Shown here piece by piece: positions 35,679-45,106 of a DNA stretch of 64,000 nucleotides. How positions within the stretch are numbered: the first letter of the stretch is position 1; each line of letters starts with the position of its first letter. The position numbers were made by a program, and so were the translations under genes. The notes beneath the pieces are model-generated. The model was not told the origin of the DNA and ran no database searches. It saw nothing but the letters and a program-made list of their open reading frames with translations. Source of the stretch: Pseudomonadota bacterium (lineage in GTDB: Bacteria > Pseudomonadota > Gammaproteobacteria > Xanthomonadales > Rhodanobacteraceae); contig JAEWGO010000002.1 of assembly GCA_023388255.1 (NCBI GenBank), positions 310,001 to 374,000 on the forward strand, in the 5' to 3' direction.

Positions 35679-36965
35679 TCATTCACGTCTCGCTGCTCGC
35701 TCCAGCACGTCTTCCACGATCGCCATCGTGCGTTCGACCGCACCGCGCTCGCGCTGCATGACAGCACGCGCGGCCTCGCCCATCTGGCGGCGCTCGGCAT
35801 CGTGCGACAGCAAACGCACGACCACCGGACCCAGTTCATCGCCGCCTTGTACGCGCACCACGGCGCCGGCGGCAATCAGATCCTCGGTGACTTCCTCGAA
35901 ATTGAAAGTCTGCGGACCGACCACGACCGGCCGCTCCAGCGCCGCCGGTTCCAGCAGGTTGTGGCCGCCGACCGGTACCAGACTGCCGCCGACGAAAGCG
36001 ACGTCCGCCGCCGCGTAGAACTCGATCAGCTCGCCCATCGAATCGATCACGAAGCACTGGCAACCGGCGTCGGCACCGCCGTCCTCGCTGCGCGTCGCGC
36101 TGCGGAAGCCGTAAGCGCGGCACGCGGCGACGACCGGCTTGAAGCGTTCCGGGTGGCGCGGCGCGATCAGCAGCAGCGCATCCGGAAAGCGCCGCAGCAC
36201 CGCCGCATGCGCCTTGAGCACGATCAGCTCTTCGCCTTCGTGCGTGCTCGCCGCGATCCACACCGGTCGCGCAGCGCCCGCAGCGACACGGAACGCGACG
36301 CCGCGCTCGCGCGCGCTGTCGGGCACTGCCATGTCGAACTTCAGGTTGCCGACCACGGCGAGGCGCGGCTCGGACGCACCGAGCGTGCGCAGGCGCTCCT
36401 CGTCGGAGACCGATTGCGCGGCAACGAAACTTGCGCAGCGAATCGCACGTCGCGCCAATGGCTGGATCGGCCAGTAGCCGCGCAGCGACTTCTCCGACAG
36501 ACGCGCGTTCGCGATCACGATCGAGATGTCGCGCTCGGCGCACGTCATGAACAGGTTCGGCCAGATCTCGGTTTCCATGATGACCGCCAGACGCGGTCGC
36601 ACGCGATCGAGAAAGCGCTTCACTGCACTCGTCAGGTCGTACGGCAAGTAGACGTGGAACACGCGGTCGCCAAACAACTGCAGCACGCGATCCGAACCGG
36701 TCGGCGTGACCGTGGTGATCACGAAGCGCGAATCGCGATAGCGCCGCATCAGCGCCTCGATCAACGGCACCGCTGCATTGACCTCGCCGAGCGAGACCGC
36801 GTGGACCCATATGCAATCGCGGATGCCTGGATCCGGGAAGAAACCGAAACGCTCGCGCCAGCGCGCGAAATAGCCGTGGTACTTGATGCCACGTGCCGCC
36901 AGCCGGTACACGACGAACGGCGTCAGCAAGTACAGCGTGAGCGTGTAGATGAAGCGCTGGAACAC
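35679..36965 (-). CDS. waaA: Kdo transferase (lipid IV-A Kdo transferase)
   Basis: Adds Kdo from CMP-Kdo to the lipid A precursor in the inner membrane. About 428 residues. N-terminal membrane anchor FIYTLTLYLLTPFVVYRLA, then FARWRERFGFFP. Family blocks are IWVHAVSLGEVNAAVPLIEAL, TTVTPTGSDRV, YLPYDLTSAVKRFLDRVRP, IMETEIWPNLF and GGSLVPVGGHNLLEPAALERPVVVGP. Start uncertain: GTG at 36965 (VFQRF) or GTG at 36977; neither has a strong ribosome-binding site. A TATACT hexamer at 36992-36997 just upstream would give a very short leader. Confidence 0.94.
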   Translation of the reverse strand: MFQRFIYTLTLYLLTPFVVYRLAARGIKYHGYFARWRERFGFFPDPGIRDCIWVHAVSLGEVNAAVPLIEALMRRYRDSRFVITTVTPTGSDRVLQLFGDRVFHVYLPYDLTSAVKRFLDRVRPRLAVIMETEIWPNLFMTCAERDISIVIANARLSEKSLRGYWPIQPLARRAIRCASFVAAQSVSDEERLRTLGASEPRLAVVGNLKFDMAVPDSARERGVAFRVAAGAARPVWIAASTHEGEELIVLKAHAAVLRRFPDALLLIAPRHPERFKPVVAACRAYGFRSATRSEDGGADAGCQCFVIDSMGELIEFYAAADVAFVGGSLVPVGGHNLLEPAALERPVVVGPQTFNFEEVTEDLIAAGAVVRVQGGDELGPVVVRLLSHDAERRQMGEAARAVMQRERGAVERTMAIVEDVLERAARRE

Positions 36966-37126
36966 GGAGTCGGCCACGTGGAAAGTGCGGCAGTATAGCG
37001 GCGCACGGGGTGGTGGAAGGCCCGCGATCGGCGCCGGCGCGACCACGGATCGGGCACGCGAACCGTCCGCAGCGCGCCATCGAGCCGCTATGCTTTCGCC
37101 GATTGTCATCCACCTTGCCACTGCCG

Positions 37127-38047
37127 ATGCCGCAGCCGCTTCCGCCGTTCCGTCCCACCTTGCTCGCCCCGAAGCACTGGCCCGCCTGGGTCGGTCTCGG
37201 CGTGATCCGGCTGGCCGCCTGCCTGCCGCATGCGTGGCTGATGCGCATCGGCCGCGCGCTTGGCTGGCTGTCGGCTCGGGCGCTGCGCGAGCGTCGGCAT
37301 GTTGCCGCCGTCAATCTCGCGCTGTGTTTTCCGGAACTCGATTCGCGTGAACGCAACGCGCTGCTGGAGGAAGACCTGCGCGACAGCGGCTGCATGCTGG
37401 CCGAGTTCACGCTGGCGTGGATGGGTTCGGCGCGCGCGGTCGCCCGCGTGCCAGTGCGATTCGAAGGCTTGCACCATCTCGAAGCCGCGCGCGCGGCCGG
37501 CCATGGCGTGCTGCTCGTCGGGGCGCATTTCTCGCATCTGGAACTGTGTGCGCGGCTGGTTTCGCAGCGCATCGCGATCGCCGGCATGTATCGCGAACAC
37601 GAAGACGCGGCGTTCGAGTGGGCGATCAAGCGCGCACGCCTGCGTTACGCCGATGCGATGTTCACCAAGGACGAACTGCGCCAGAGCGTGCGCTACCTCA
37701 AATCCGGCGGCACGCTGTGGTACGCGCCGGACCAGGACATGCGCGGCAAGGACGCCGTGTTCGCGCCGTTCTTCGGCGTGCCGGCGGCCACGATCACCGC
37801 CACGCACCATCTCGCGCGCCTGTCCGGCGCGAAGGTGATCGCATTCTTCCATCGCCGCCAGCGCGACGGCGGCTACGCGATCCGTCTCGAAGCGCCGCTG
37901 GACGACTTCCCCAGTGCGGACATCGTCGCCGACACCGCGCGCGTGAACGCATGCATCGAACGCATGGTGCGCGAAGCACCGAGCCAGTACCTTTGGATGC
38001 ACAAGCGCTTCAAGACGCGCCCAGCAGGGCAGCCCCACGTGTACTGA
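37127..38047 (+). CDS. LpxL/HtrB-family lipid A acyltransferase
   Basis: Late acyltransferase that transfers a fatty acyl chain from acyl-ACP to Kdo-lipid A at the inner membrane. 306 residues. The catalytic HX4D/E motif is HFSHLE, beginning at His134. Other family blocks are HVAAVNLALCFPELDSRERNALL, TLWYAPDQDMRGKDAVFAPFFGVPAAT and YLWMHKRFKTRP. Whether it is LpxL, LpxM or LpxP type cannot be told from sequence alone. Divergent from waaA, which supplies the Kdo-lipid A acceptor, an arrangement consistent with a shared pathway. Start MPQPLPPF chosen by alignment to family length. Confidence 0.92.
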   Translation: MPQPLPPFRPTLLAPKHWPAWVGLGVIRLAACLPHAWLMRIGRALGWLSARALRERRHVAAVNLALCFPELDSRERNALLEEDLRDSGCMLAEFTLAWMGSARAVARVPVRFEGLHHLEAARAAGHGVLLVGAHFSHLELCARLVSQRIAIAGMYREHEDAAFEWAIKRARLRYADAMFTKDELRQSVRYLKSGGTLWYAPDQDMRGKDAVFAPFFGVPAATITATHHLARLSGAKVIAFFHRRQRDGGYAIRLEAPLDDFPSADIVADTARVNACIERMVREAPSQYLWMHKRFKTRPAGQPHVY

Positions 38048-38080
38048 CTCGCCTCGGATCCCGAGTCGCCGGAGCGCCGC

Positions 38081-40792
38081 ATGCCATTCCTGATCGTCAT
38101 CGCCAGTTGCATTGCAGGACTCGTGCTCGGCAGCAACGACGGCGAGGCCGCACTCGGCTTCTTCGGCGGCCTCGCCATCGGCATCGTGCTGGCGCGGATG
38201 CGCAGCCTGTCGGCAAGAATCGATGCGCTGACGCACGAACTTCACGCACTCGCTCTGGCCCGACGCGTGGGCGCATCGCCGGCGCGGCCCGCGACGATGC
38301 CGACCGATGTCGCGACGACCACTGTGGAACCCGCACGCGCGACAGAAGTGCCCGCACATGCCGCCGCGACCGAATCGCTCATTCGCACAATCGGACCGCC
38401 CGATCTGCCGCGGCCACCGCCGACGCCGGAGTCACGCGCTGACGCACCAGCGACGGCCGTCCCATCGCCGGCGTCAACGCCATCGCCCGACCTCGCCAGC
38501 AAGACCGGCGCATGGCTCAAGCGCTGGTTCACCGAAGGCAACGTGCCGGTCAAGGTCGGCATGCTGGTGTTGTTTGCCGGCGTCGCCGCGCTGCTCAAGT
38601 ATGTGACCGACGAAGGTTGGCTGATCTTGCCGATCGAGTTGCGTCTCGCCGGCATCGCGCTCGCCGCGACGGCCGCGCTTGCGTTCGGCTGGCACCAACG
38701 CGAACGCCGGCGCAGCTTCGGCCTCGCACTGCAAGGCGGCGCGATCGGCGTGCTGCTGCTGACCGTGTTCGCCGCATTCCGGCTCTACCAATTGCTGCCT
38801 GTCGGCGCCGCGTTCGCGCTGCTGTTGGCGCTGGTTGCCGGTGCCGGCGTGCTCGCCGTATTGCAGGATGCGCTCGCGCTGGCCGTGCTCGGCATCCTCG
38901 CCGGCTTCGCCGCGCCGATCCTGATATCGACCGGCAGCGGCAACCATGTCGTGCTGTTCTCGTACTACGCGCTGCTCAATCTCGCGATCTTCGCGATCGC
39001 ATGGCGCAAGCCGTGGCGCGCGCTGAACCTGCTCGGCTTTTTCTTCACCTACGCGATCGGCACCGCGTGGGGCGTGCTGAGTTATCGCAGCGAATTGTTC
39101 GCCAGTACCGAACCGTTCCTGCTGATCAACTTCGCGATCTATCTGGCGATCCCGATCCTGTATGCACGACGGCAGGACGCGTCGAAAAACGACGCCATCG
39201 ACGGCACGCTGGTATTCGGCAATCCGCTGCTCGCATTCGCATTGCAGGCCGCGCTGCTGGAGGGCGAACGCATGGCGCTCGCGTATTCCGCGCTCGCGCT
39301 GGCCGTGCTCTATGCGTTGCTCGCGTGGCGGCTGTTGCCGCGTCGTCGCGTGCTGGGCGAATCGTTCGCCGTGCTCGCGACCGGCTTCGCAACCTTGGCC
39401 GTACCGCTCGCGCTGAGCGCGCGCGTGAGTGCCTGCACGTTCGCGCTCGAAGGCGCGGCACTGGTCTGGCTCGGTCGGCGCCAATCGCGCCGGCTGCCGC
39501 AGATCGGCGGCCTCGCACTGCAAGTGCTCGCGGCCGGCGCATTCGTGTTCGCGCTGGTATTTTCAGGCGACATCGACGCTGCGCCCCCGATCGCGAATGG
39601 CGTATTCATCAGCGCCCTGCTGATCGCCGCCGCCGCATTTGTCAGCGCGTGGCTGTACCAGCGCGACGGCGCTCGGCCGCAACTGGCCGTGCTGCTCTAC
39701 CTGTGGGGCATGGCCTGGTGGCTCGGCGCCGGCCTGCACGAAATCGACCGCTTCGTACCTGCGTCGCTGCAGGTGCAGGCCGTACTGGCCTTCACGGCGT
39801 TGACCGCCGCGCTGTCGGCGCTCGGCTACGCCCACACACGAGCAGGCGCGCCGGCATGGACCTGCGCCTTCGCGCTCGCCAGCGGTATCGTGCTCGTGCT
39901 CTTGTTCGCCAACGTCGGCGCGCGGCCGTTCGCCGGCTGGGGACTCGCCGCGTTCGCGACGTATGCAGCAGGCGGATTCCTTGCACTGCGCATGCTGGCA
40001 GGCGCAGCGGATCCGATCGTGCGCGTCGCGCACCTCGGCTGGCTGTGGACGTGGACGTTCGCGCTCGCGTTGGGCCTGCGCCAACTGGCCGTCGATGCGC
40101 GGCTCGGTGCCGGCTGGCACGACGCGCTGACCGTGCTGCCGCTGCTCGCCGCGTGGGCGATCGCGCTGTTGCGACCGGCATGGATCGCGCCACCACTGGC
40201 GACACGTTTCGCCGACTATCGCGGCCTGCTGCTCAACTCGCAGGCATTGATCGCGATCGTCGCGTTCGCCTGCCTGCTGCTGCACGATGGCGCGAGTGCG
40301 CCGCTGCCGTTCGTGCCTTTGCTCAATCCGGTCGAGCTCGCGCAGATCGGCGTGCTTGCCTGCTTCGCGCGCTGGCTCGTCGATCGCGATGTCGCGGCGG
40401 AACTCTCGTCACGTCGCGCACCGCTGCTCGCCGCCGCCGGCTTCGCCTTCGTGACCGCGGCGACGCTGCGCGCCACGCACCATCTCGGCGGCGTCGCGTG
40501 GGACGAAACGCTGTGGGCGTCGAACCTCGCGCAGACCTCGCTGACCGTGGTCTGGAGCGTGCTCGGCGTGATCGGCTGGGTGATGGGATCGCGCCGCGGC
40601 AACCGCCCGCTGTGGCTGGCCGGCGCGGTGCTGATGGGCGTGGTGCTGGCGAAGCTGCTGCTGGTCGACCGCAGTCATCTCGGCAACCTGTTCGGCATTG
40701 CCTCGTTCATCGCCTACGGCCTGCTCTGCACGGTGATCGGCTACTTCGCACCGGCGCCGCCGCGCGCACCGGCGCAGGAGGCGACCCCATGA
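38081..40792 (+). CDS. DUF2339 polytopic membrane protein
   Basis: 903 residues with a signal-like first helix (FLIVIASCIAGLVLGSN). A Pro/Ala/Thr-rich linker (about 65-140), the conserved GAWLKRWFTEGNVPVKVGMLVLFAGVAALLKY, and some twenty or more closely packed membrane helices follow. This is the DUF2339 architecture. Function unknown; proposed roles in the envelope are not established. It overlaps the DUF3999 gene by 4 bases, a pairing I know from other proteobacteria. Located between lipid A and O-antigen genes, so an envelope role is a reasonable guess. Confidence 0.88.
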   Translation: MPFLIVIASCIAGLVLGSNDGEAALGFFGGLAIGIVLARMRSLSARIDALTHELHALALARRVGASPARPATMPTDVATTTVEPARATEVPAHAAATESLIRTIGPPDLPRPPPTPESRADAPATAVPSPASTPSPDLASKTGAWLKRWFTEGNVPVKVGMLVLFAGVAALLKYVTDEGWLILPIELRLAGIALAATAALAFGWHQRERRRSFGLALQGGAIGVLLLTVFAAFRLYQLLPVGAAFALLLALVAGAGVLAVLQDALALAVLGILAGFAAPILISTGSGNHVVLFSYYALLNLAIFAIAWRKPWRALNLLGFFFTYAIGTAWGVLSYRSELFASTEPFLLINFAIYLAIPILYARRQDASKNDAIDGTLVFGNPLLAFALQAALLEGERMALAYSALALAVLYALLAWRLLPRRRVLGESFAVLATGFATLAVPLALSARVSACTFALEGAALVWLGRRQSRRLPQIGGLALQVLAAGAFVFALVFSGDIDAAPPIANGVFISALLIAAAAFVSAWLYQRDGARPQLAVLLYLWGMAWWLGAGLHEIDRFVPASLQVQAVLAFTALTAALSALGYAHTRAGAPAWTCAFALASGIVLVLLFANVGARPFAGWGLAAFATYAAGGFLALRMLAGAADPIVRVAHLGWLWTWTFALALGLRQLAVDARLGAGWHDALTVLPLLAAWAIALLRPAWIAPPLATRFADYRGLLLNSQALIAIVAFACLLLHDGASAPLPFVPLLNPVELAQIGVLACFARWLVDRDVAAELSSRRAPLLAAAGFAFVTAATLRATHHLGGVAWDETLWASNLAQTSLTVVWSVLGVIGWVMGSRRGNRPLWLAGAVLMGVVLAKLLLVDRSHLGNLFGIASFIAYGLLCTVIGYFAPAPPRAPAQEATP

Positions 40793-42183
40793 CATCGCGA
40801 CTCGCATTCGCCGTTTCGCTGCTGGTCGCGGCGGCTGCGCAGGCGAACGCACCGGCGGACTACGCCTACGTCTTTCCGATCGAAACCACGACGCAGGAGG
40901 GCACCAGCGCCTGGCGCATCGATCTCACGCCCGAGGTCTATGCCTGGGCGCAGGACATTGCACTGCGCGACATCGAAGTATTCAACGCGGCAGGCCAGCC
41001 GGTGCCGTTCGCGCGCAGCACGAACGAACCCGCCGCGACGATGCGCGAACAGACCACGAGCGTGCTGGTACTCGCGCTGCCGCCATCCGCGTCGAATGCG
41101 AGTGCGAGTGACCTGCGCCTGGTCATCGATCGCGACGCCGACGGCCGTTTGCGCCGCATCGATGTCGGCGAGCAATCGGTCGCCACGAAGACCGGCGCCA
41201 AGGACTGGCTGCTCGATGCCAGCAATGTCGCACAGCCGATCGATCGGCTCGTGCTCGCATGGAGCGCACCGACCAGCGGCGTCGTCGCGCGCTTCACCAT
41301 CGAGGCCAGCGACGATCTGCAGGCGTGGCACGCCGTCGGCAGCGGCACCGTGCTCGCGCTGGAACAGGATGGCACGCGGCTCGAACGCCACGACATCGCG
41401 CTCGGCGACGTGCGCGCGAACTACCTGCGCCTGCATCGCCTCGACGATGGCGTCGAGTTGAGCGGACTCACGATGCAAGCGCACTCGATCGAGCACGAAT
41501 CCTCCGCGCCGGACAACGTCTGGCTGCAAGTCGGACCCGGCCTTCGCGCGGCCGGTGCGCCGGCATCCATCGCCGCACGTTTCGACTATGCGTTGTCCGC
41601 CGCGCTGCCGGTCGATGCCGCGCGCATCGAGCTGGCGAACGACAACGCGCTCGCGCCGTTGGCGTTGTCCGCACATGCGCACGGCGACGCATGGAGCGAG
41701 CTCGCCAGCGTCACCGCATTCCGTCTGCGCTCCGGCGACGACACGATCCGCAACGGCGACGTCGAATGGTCCGGCGGCACGCGCTTGCGCGAGTTCCGCA
41801 TCGATGCGCGCGTGCCGCTGGCGACGCCGCCACGACTGACACTGCGCTATCGGCCAGATCGTTTCGTGTTCCTCGCCGAAGGCGATGGCCCTTACACGCT
41901 GGCCGTCGGCAGCGCGCGTGCGCGGCGTGCGGACTATCCGGTCGATGTCGCGCTGCCCAGCCTGCGCGCACGCCTCGGCAAGGATTGGCAGCCGCCCGCC
42001 GCGCAGCTCGGCGTCGCGCGCGAGAGCGGCGGCGCGCAGGTGCTGCAAGCGGTCGCGATTGGGGCGCCGTCGCCGTGGCGACGCTGGCTGTTGTGGGGCG
42101 TGCTGGTCGTGGCTGCGGGCATGGTCGGCGGCTTCGCGCTCAGCCTGCTGCGCAGTGCCGGCAGCGGAAGAGACGATGCCTGA
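40789..42183 (+). CDS. DUF3999 family secreted/membrane-anchored protein
   Basis: 464 residues. Signal peptide 1-19 (RLAFAVSLLVAAAAQANA). A large beta-rich periplasmic region starts DYAYVFPIETTTQEGTSAW, and a single C-terminal membrane helix (LLWGVLVVAAGMVGGFALSLL, about 435-455) anchors it, as in DUF3999 proteins. The ATGA overlap with the DUF2339 gene fixes the start and predicts a complex: a periplasmic sensor or lid on the polytopic partner. No catalytic motif found. Confidence 0.88.
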   Translation: MTSRLAFAVSLLVAAAAQANAPADYAYVFPIETTTQEGTSAWRIDLTPEVYAWAQDIALRDIEVFNAAGQPVPFARSTNEPAATMREQTTSVLVLALPPSASNASASDLRLVIDRDADGRLRRIDVGEQSVATKTGAKDWLLDASNVAQPIDRLVLAWSAPTSGVVARFTIEASDDLQAWHAVGSGTVLALEQDGTRLERHDIALGDVRANYLRLHRLDDGVELSGLTMQAHSIEHESSAPDNVWLQVGPGLRAAGAPASIAARFDYALSAALPVDAARIELANDNALAPLALSAHAHGDAWSELASVTAFRLRSGDDTIRNGDVEWSGGTRLREFRIDARVPLATPPRLTLRYRPDRFVFLAEGDGPYTLAVGSARARRADYPVDVALPSLRARLGKDWQPPAAQLGVARESGGAQVLQAVAIGAPSPWRRWLLWGVLVVAAGMVGGFALSLLRSAGSGRDDA

Positions 42184-42198
42184 CGGGGCCCGCGTACT

Positions 42199-43479
42199 TC
42201 ATCGCGGCGACTGCACGGAATCCTCAGGCCCACGCGCAGCGAGCGCCGCGCAATACGACGCCAGCAGCCACCAGAACAGCAGTCCCCACCACGCCGAATA
42301 GAACGCGAGGTGGGTGTTGATCGGGAAACACATCGCGACCAGAGCGAGGCCCGGCGCATAGGCACGCGCGCGTGCCGCCGCATCCGCGCGCCACCAGGCG
42401 CGCAACGCAACCCAGGTACCGACGAGCCAGCACAACAGGCCGGCGACACCGGTTTCGCTGAGCACTTCGAGCACGATCTGGTGCGCATGCGAGGCACCGA
42501 TGTCGGTGCTGGTATCGACGAAGCGGTCGCCCGGCGCGGCATGGCGCGGATACGCGTAGCGGAATCCGCGTACGCCGACGCCGGTCAGCGGATGCGCGCG
42601 AGTCATCGCCAGCGCGGTGCGCCAAATGCTGAGGCGCCCCGCCGACGCATCGTCGACCGCGGCTTCGGTGCCATGCAGCGCGAGCAGGCTGCGCTCGACA
42701 CGCGCGCCAAAGCGCGTGGAATCGTGCAGCGCGAATGCGGCCAGCGCTGCGAGCGCGATCATTGCGACACCGAGCATGCCGGCAAAGCGGCGAGGATCGC
42801 GAGTGACATGCCACGCGACCAGCGCGCAGACCAGGGCATAGGAAAGCCACGCCGCACGCGAACCGGCGAGCAGGATCGGCGCCGTCATCAGCACGAACGC
42901 GAACGCGAGTCCGCGCCAGCCGAAGCGCGCGTGCGCGGCGATCAACACGAACGGCGATAGTACTGCGAGCACCGGTCCGAGCTTGAGATTGCCCGCGCCG
43001 AAGATGCCGGACACACGCTCCAACTCGGCAGGGCCACCGAGGCTGTAGCCGGTCAGCATCTGCACGTAGGCATCGAGCGCCCACAGCGCGACGACGATCG
43101 CCACCGCGGCGACCATTGCCGACCATGGCGGCGTTTTCCGGCGCAGGGCCCAGACCGCGAACAGCGCGAATGGAAGGAAGCGCAGCGTCGTCGCGACCGT
43201 CGACCATGTCTTGGCCGGCTCGACCGCAGCGAAGCCGGACAGAAACGCCGGCAGCCAGTAGCACGCGAACAAGACACCGGCGAGCCGCAGCGCGGGATCG
43301 CGCAGGTCGATGCGTCGACGCGCCAGCAATACCAGTCCCGCCAGCGCGCCGATCGCAAGCGGCAGCTCGCTGCTGCGGCCGAGCGGCAACAGTATCAGCA
43401 CGGCGAGCATGAGCACGGCGGGCCAAAGAACGGCGAAGTTCGGTTTCACTGAGGGCATCTGCGCGTGGGGTCGGCGCAT
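42199..43479 (-). CDS. O-antigen ligase family protein
   Basis: Polytopic inner-membrane protein (426 residues, about 11-12 helices) of the O-antigen ligase/Wzy_C superfamily, which joins undecaprenyl-linked O-polysaccharide to lipid A core or polymerises it. The characteristic periplasmic loop has GRLSIWRTALAMTRAHPLTGVGVRGFRYAYP and ends SHAHQIVLEVLSETGVAGLL, with the conserved histidine pair. Whether WaaL or Wzy cannot be told. Start at 43479, or an internal ATG at 43458. Faces the DUF3999 gene across 15 bases; upstream is a glycosyltransferase. Confidence 0.9.
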   Translation of the reverse strand: MRRPHAQMPSVKPNFAVLWPAVLMLAVLILLPLGRSSELPLAIGALAGLVLLARRRIDLRDPALRLAGVLFACYWLPAFLSGFAAVEPAKTWSTVATTLRFLPFALFAVWALRRKTPPWSAMVAAVAIVVALWALDAYVQMLTGYSLGGPAELERVSGIFGAGNLKLGPVLAVLSPFVLIAAHARFGWRGLAFAFVLMTAPILLAGSRAAWLSYALVCALVAWHVTRDPRRFAGMLGVAMIALAALAAFALHDSTRFGARVERSLLALHGTEAAVDDASAGRLSIWRTALAMTRAHPLTGVGVRGFRYAYPRHAAPGDRFVDTSTDIGASHAHQIVLEVLSETGVAGLLCWLVGTWVALRAWWRADAAARARAYAPGLALVAMCFPINTHLAFYSAWWGLLFWWLLASYCAALAARGPEDSVQSPR

Positions 43480-43594
43480 TCTAGTGGCTGCCGTCGCTGC
43501 ATCGGATGGAAGAAGCGTCGCGCAAGCACCGAACCCGCAGGACTCATCCTTCCGCCTTCGGCATCGAAGGGAGAAGGTGAAGCACCGGGCCGCC

Positions 43595-44731
43595 TCATTC
43601 CCTGGTGGCCAACTCCTGATACAACGCCAGCGTCGCCTGCTGCATGTCGGCGAGCCGGTAGCGCGTCAGTGGCGCAATCGCCGGCGCGCGGCGCAACAGC
43701 TCGGCGGCGCGTTCGGCCAGACGCTCGCGGTCGCCGAGCGGCACGCGGCCGGCGGGATACAGGTCGGCCAGCAGTTCGCCGACACCGCCATGGTCGTAAC
43801 CCAGCACCGGCCTGCATAGCGAGATCGCCTCGACCACGGTGCGGCCGAACGATTCGGGCTTGTTCGACAGTTGCAGCACCAGCGCGGAGATCGCGTAGAC
43901 ATCGCGCGCGTCGTCGCGTTGCGTACTGATCACCAGACTGTCGGCGACGCCGCGCGCCTGCGCGAGCTGTTCGAGTTCGGCGACGTAGGCCTCGCGACCG
44001 GACTGGCGCGCACCGAGCAGAAGCAGGCGCGTGTCGATGCCGCGCGCCTTGAGGTCGGCGACGAGTTCGATCGCGTCGGCGTGGCCCTTGAGACGCGTGC
44101 CGCGTCCGGGCAACGTCAGCAGTGGCGCGCCGGCCAACGGCGCGAATTCGGCAAAGAACCATTCGCGCCAGGAGCCGTCCGGCTGGTAGCCGTAGGGAAA
44201 CTCGTCCGGATCGACGCCGCGCGGAATCACCACCAGCCGCGCCGGATCGACGCGCGGATAGTTGCGCAACAGGTAGTCGCGCACGGTGTTCGACACGCAG
44301 ATGACGCGCTCGCCGCGCGCCATGATCGCGCTGTAGCGACCGGGACTGTTCAGGCCGTGCGCAGTTGTGACAAATCGCGGCCGCGATGACATTCCGCGCA
44401 ATGCGAGCCAACCCAGCCACGCAGGCATGCGCGAGCGGGCGTGCACGATGTCCGCGCGCACCTGCTTGAACAGCGCGCGCAGTTTGGGCACCTGCGCGAG
44501 GCTGGCGAACGACTTCGCGCCGATCGGCAAGGTGACGTGCTCGCTGCCTTCGGCGAGCAGTCGATCGACCATGCGTCCGCCGGCCGAGACGACGATCGAA
44601 CGATGGCCGGCGGCCACCAGCGCGCGCGCGATCTCGAGCGCGGAACGCTCGGCGCCGCCGGCTTCCAGCGCCGGCAGCAATTGCACGATGGTCAGGGCGC
44701 GCGGCGGCACGGTCTGGCGGCGCTCAGGCAA
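43595..44731 (-). CDS. GT4-family glycosyltransferase
   Basis: 378 residues of the GT-B fold. N-terminal acceptor domain opens TIVQLLPALEAGGAERSALEIARAL, and the C-terminal donor domain has GRGTRLKGHADAIELVADL and the EX7E motif in ESFGRTVVEA followed by YDHGGVGELL. No membrane segment, so a cytoplasmic or membrane-associated LPS/glycan enzyme. The sugar is unknown. It sits upstream of the O-antigen ligase in the same direction, and its start overlaps the zinc-finger gene by 8 bases. Likely contributes to LPS core or O-chain. Confidence 0.92.
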   Translation of the reverse strand: MPERRQTVPPRALTIVQLLPALEAGGAERSALEIARALVAAGHRSIVVSAGGRMVDRLLAEGSEHVTLPIGAKSFASLAQVPKLRALFKQVRADIVHARSRMPAWLGWLALRGMSSRPRFVTTAHGLNSPGRYSAIMARGERVICVSNTVRDYLLRNYPRVDPARLVVIPRGVDPDEFPYGYQPDGSWREWFFAEFAPLAGAPLLTLPGRGTRLKGHADAIELVADLKARGIDTRLLLLGARQSGREAYVAELEQLAQARGVADSLVISTQRDDARDVYAISALVLQLSNKPESFGRTVVEAISLCRPVLGYDHGGVGELLADLYPAGRVPLGDRERLAERAAELLRRAPAIAPLTRYRLADMQQATLALYQELATRE

Positions 44732-44933
44732 TCAGGTCGTATTCGGCGCCGCAGTACGGACACTTCGCATGGCCGCCCTGCTCGGCGATCGGCAGATATA
44801 CCTTCGGATGCGAGTTCCACAGCGACATGCCCGGCATCGGGCACGACAGCGGCAGGTCGGCACGGCTGACCTGGTAACGGTTTTCGGCATTGGCGGGAAT
44901 GGTCTTCTCCGCCGCGGGATTGGGGCGCGACAT
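44724..44933 (-). CDS. Zinc-finger (zf-CHCC) small protein
   Basis: 69 residues with the CHCC zinc pattern at Cys31, His42, Cys58 and Cys61 (SCPMPG...NSHPKVYLPI...KCPYCGAEYDL), the Pfam zf-CHCC family related to the NDUFS6 subunit tail. The ATG at 44933 has GGAG six bases upstream; an ATG at 44945 is the alternative. No known role in bacteria beyond zinc binding. Often found near LPS glycosyltransferase genes in this group, and here it overlaps the GT4 gene start by 8 bases. Confidence 0.88.
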   Translation of the reverse strand: MSRPNPAAEKTIPANAENRYQVSRADLPLSCPMPGMSLWNSHPKVYLPIAEQGGHAKCPYCGAEYDLIA

Positions 44934-45106
44934 GCAGGTCTCCATCGACAGGCAGCGCAGTTTACCAGCAGGACGCGTGCCAACCGGTCGCCATTCCTGC
45001 CGTGATCGAACGCACACCCCGTGCGTGAAGCCGGGGGCGGCGCCGCCCCCCGTCTTTCGGCCTAGAATGCGGGAGCAGCAATCCATCACGGGAACGGGAG
45101 AGAAAC

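Noticed and set aside
38512..40788. Very long plus-strand frame running into the DUF3999 gene
   Set aside because: It overlaps the whole DUF2339 gene in another frame and has arginine-rich shadow composition; only the part from 40789 is a real protein.
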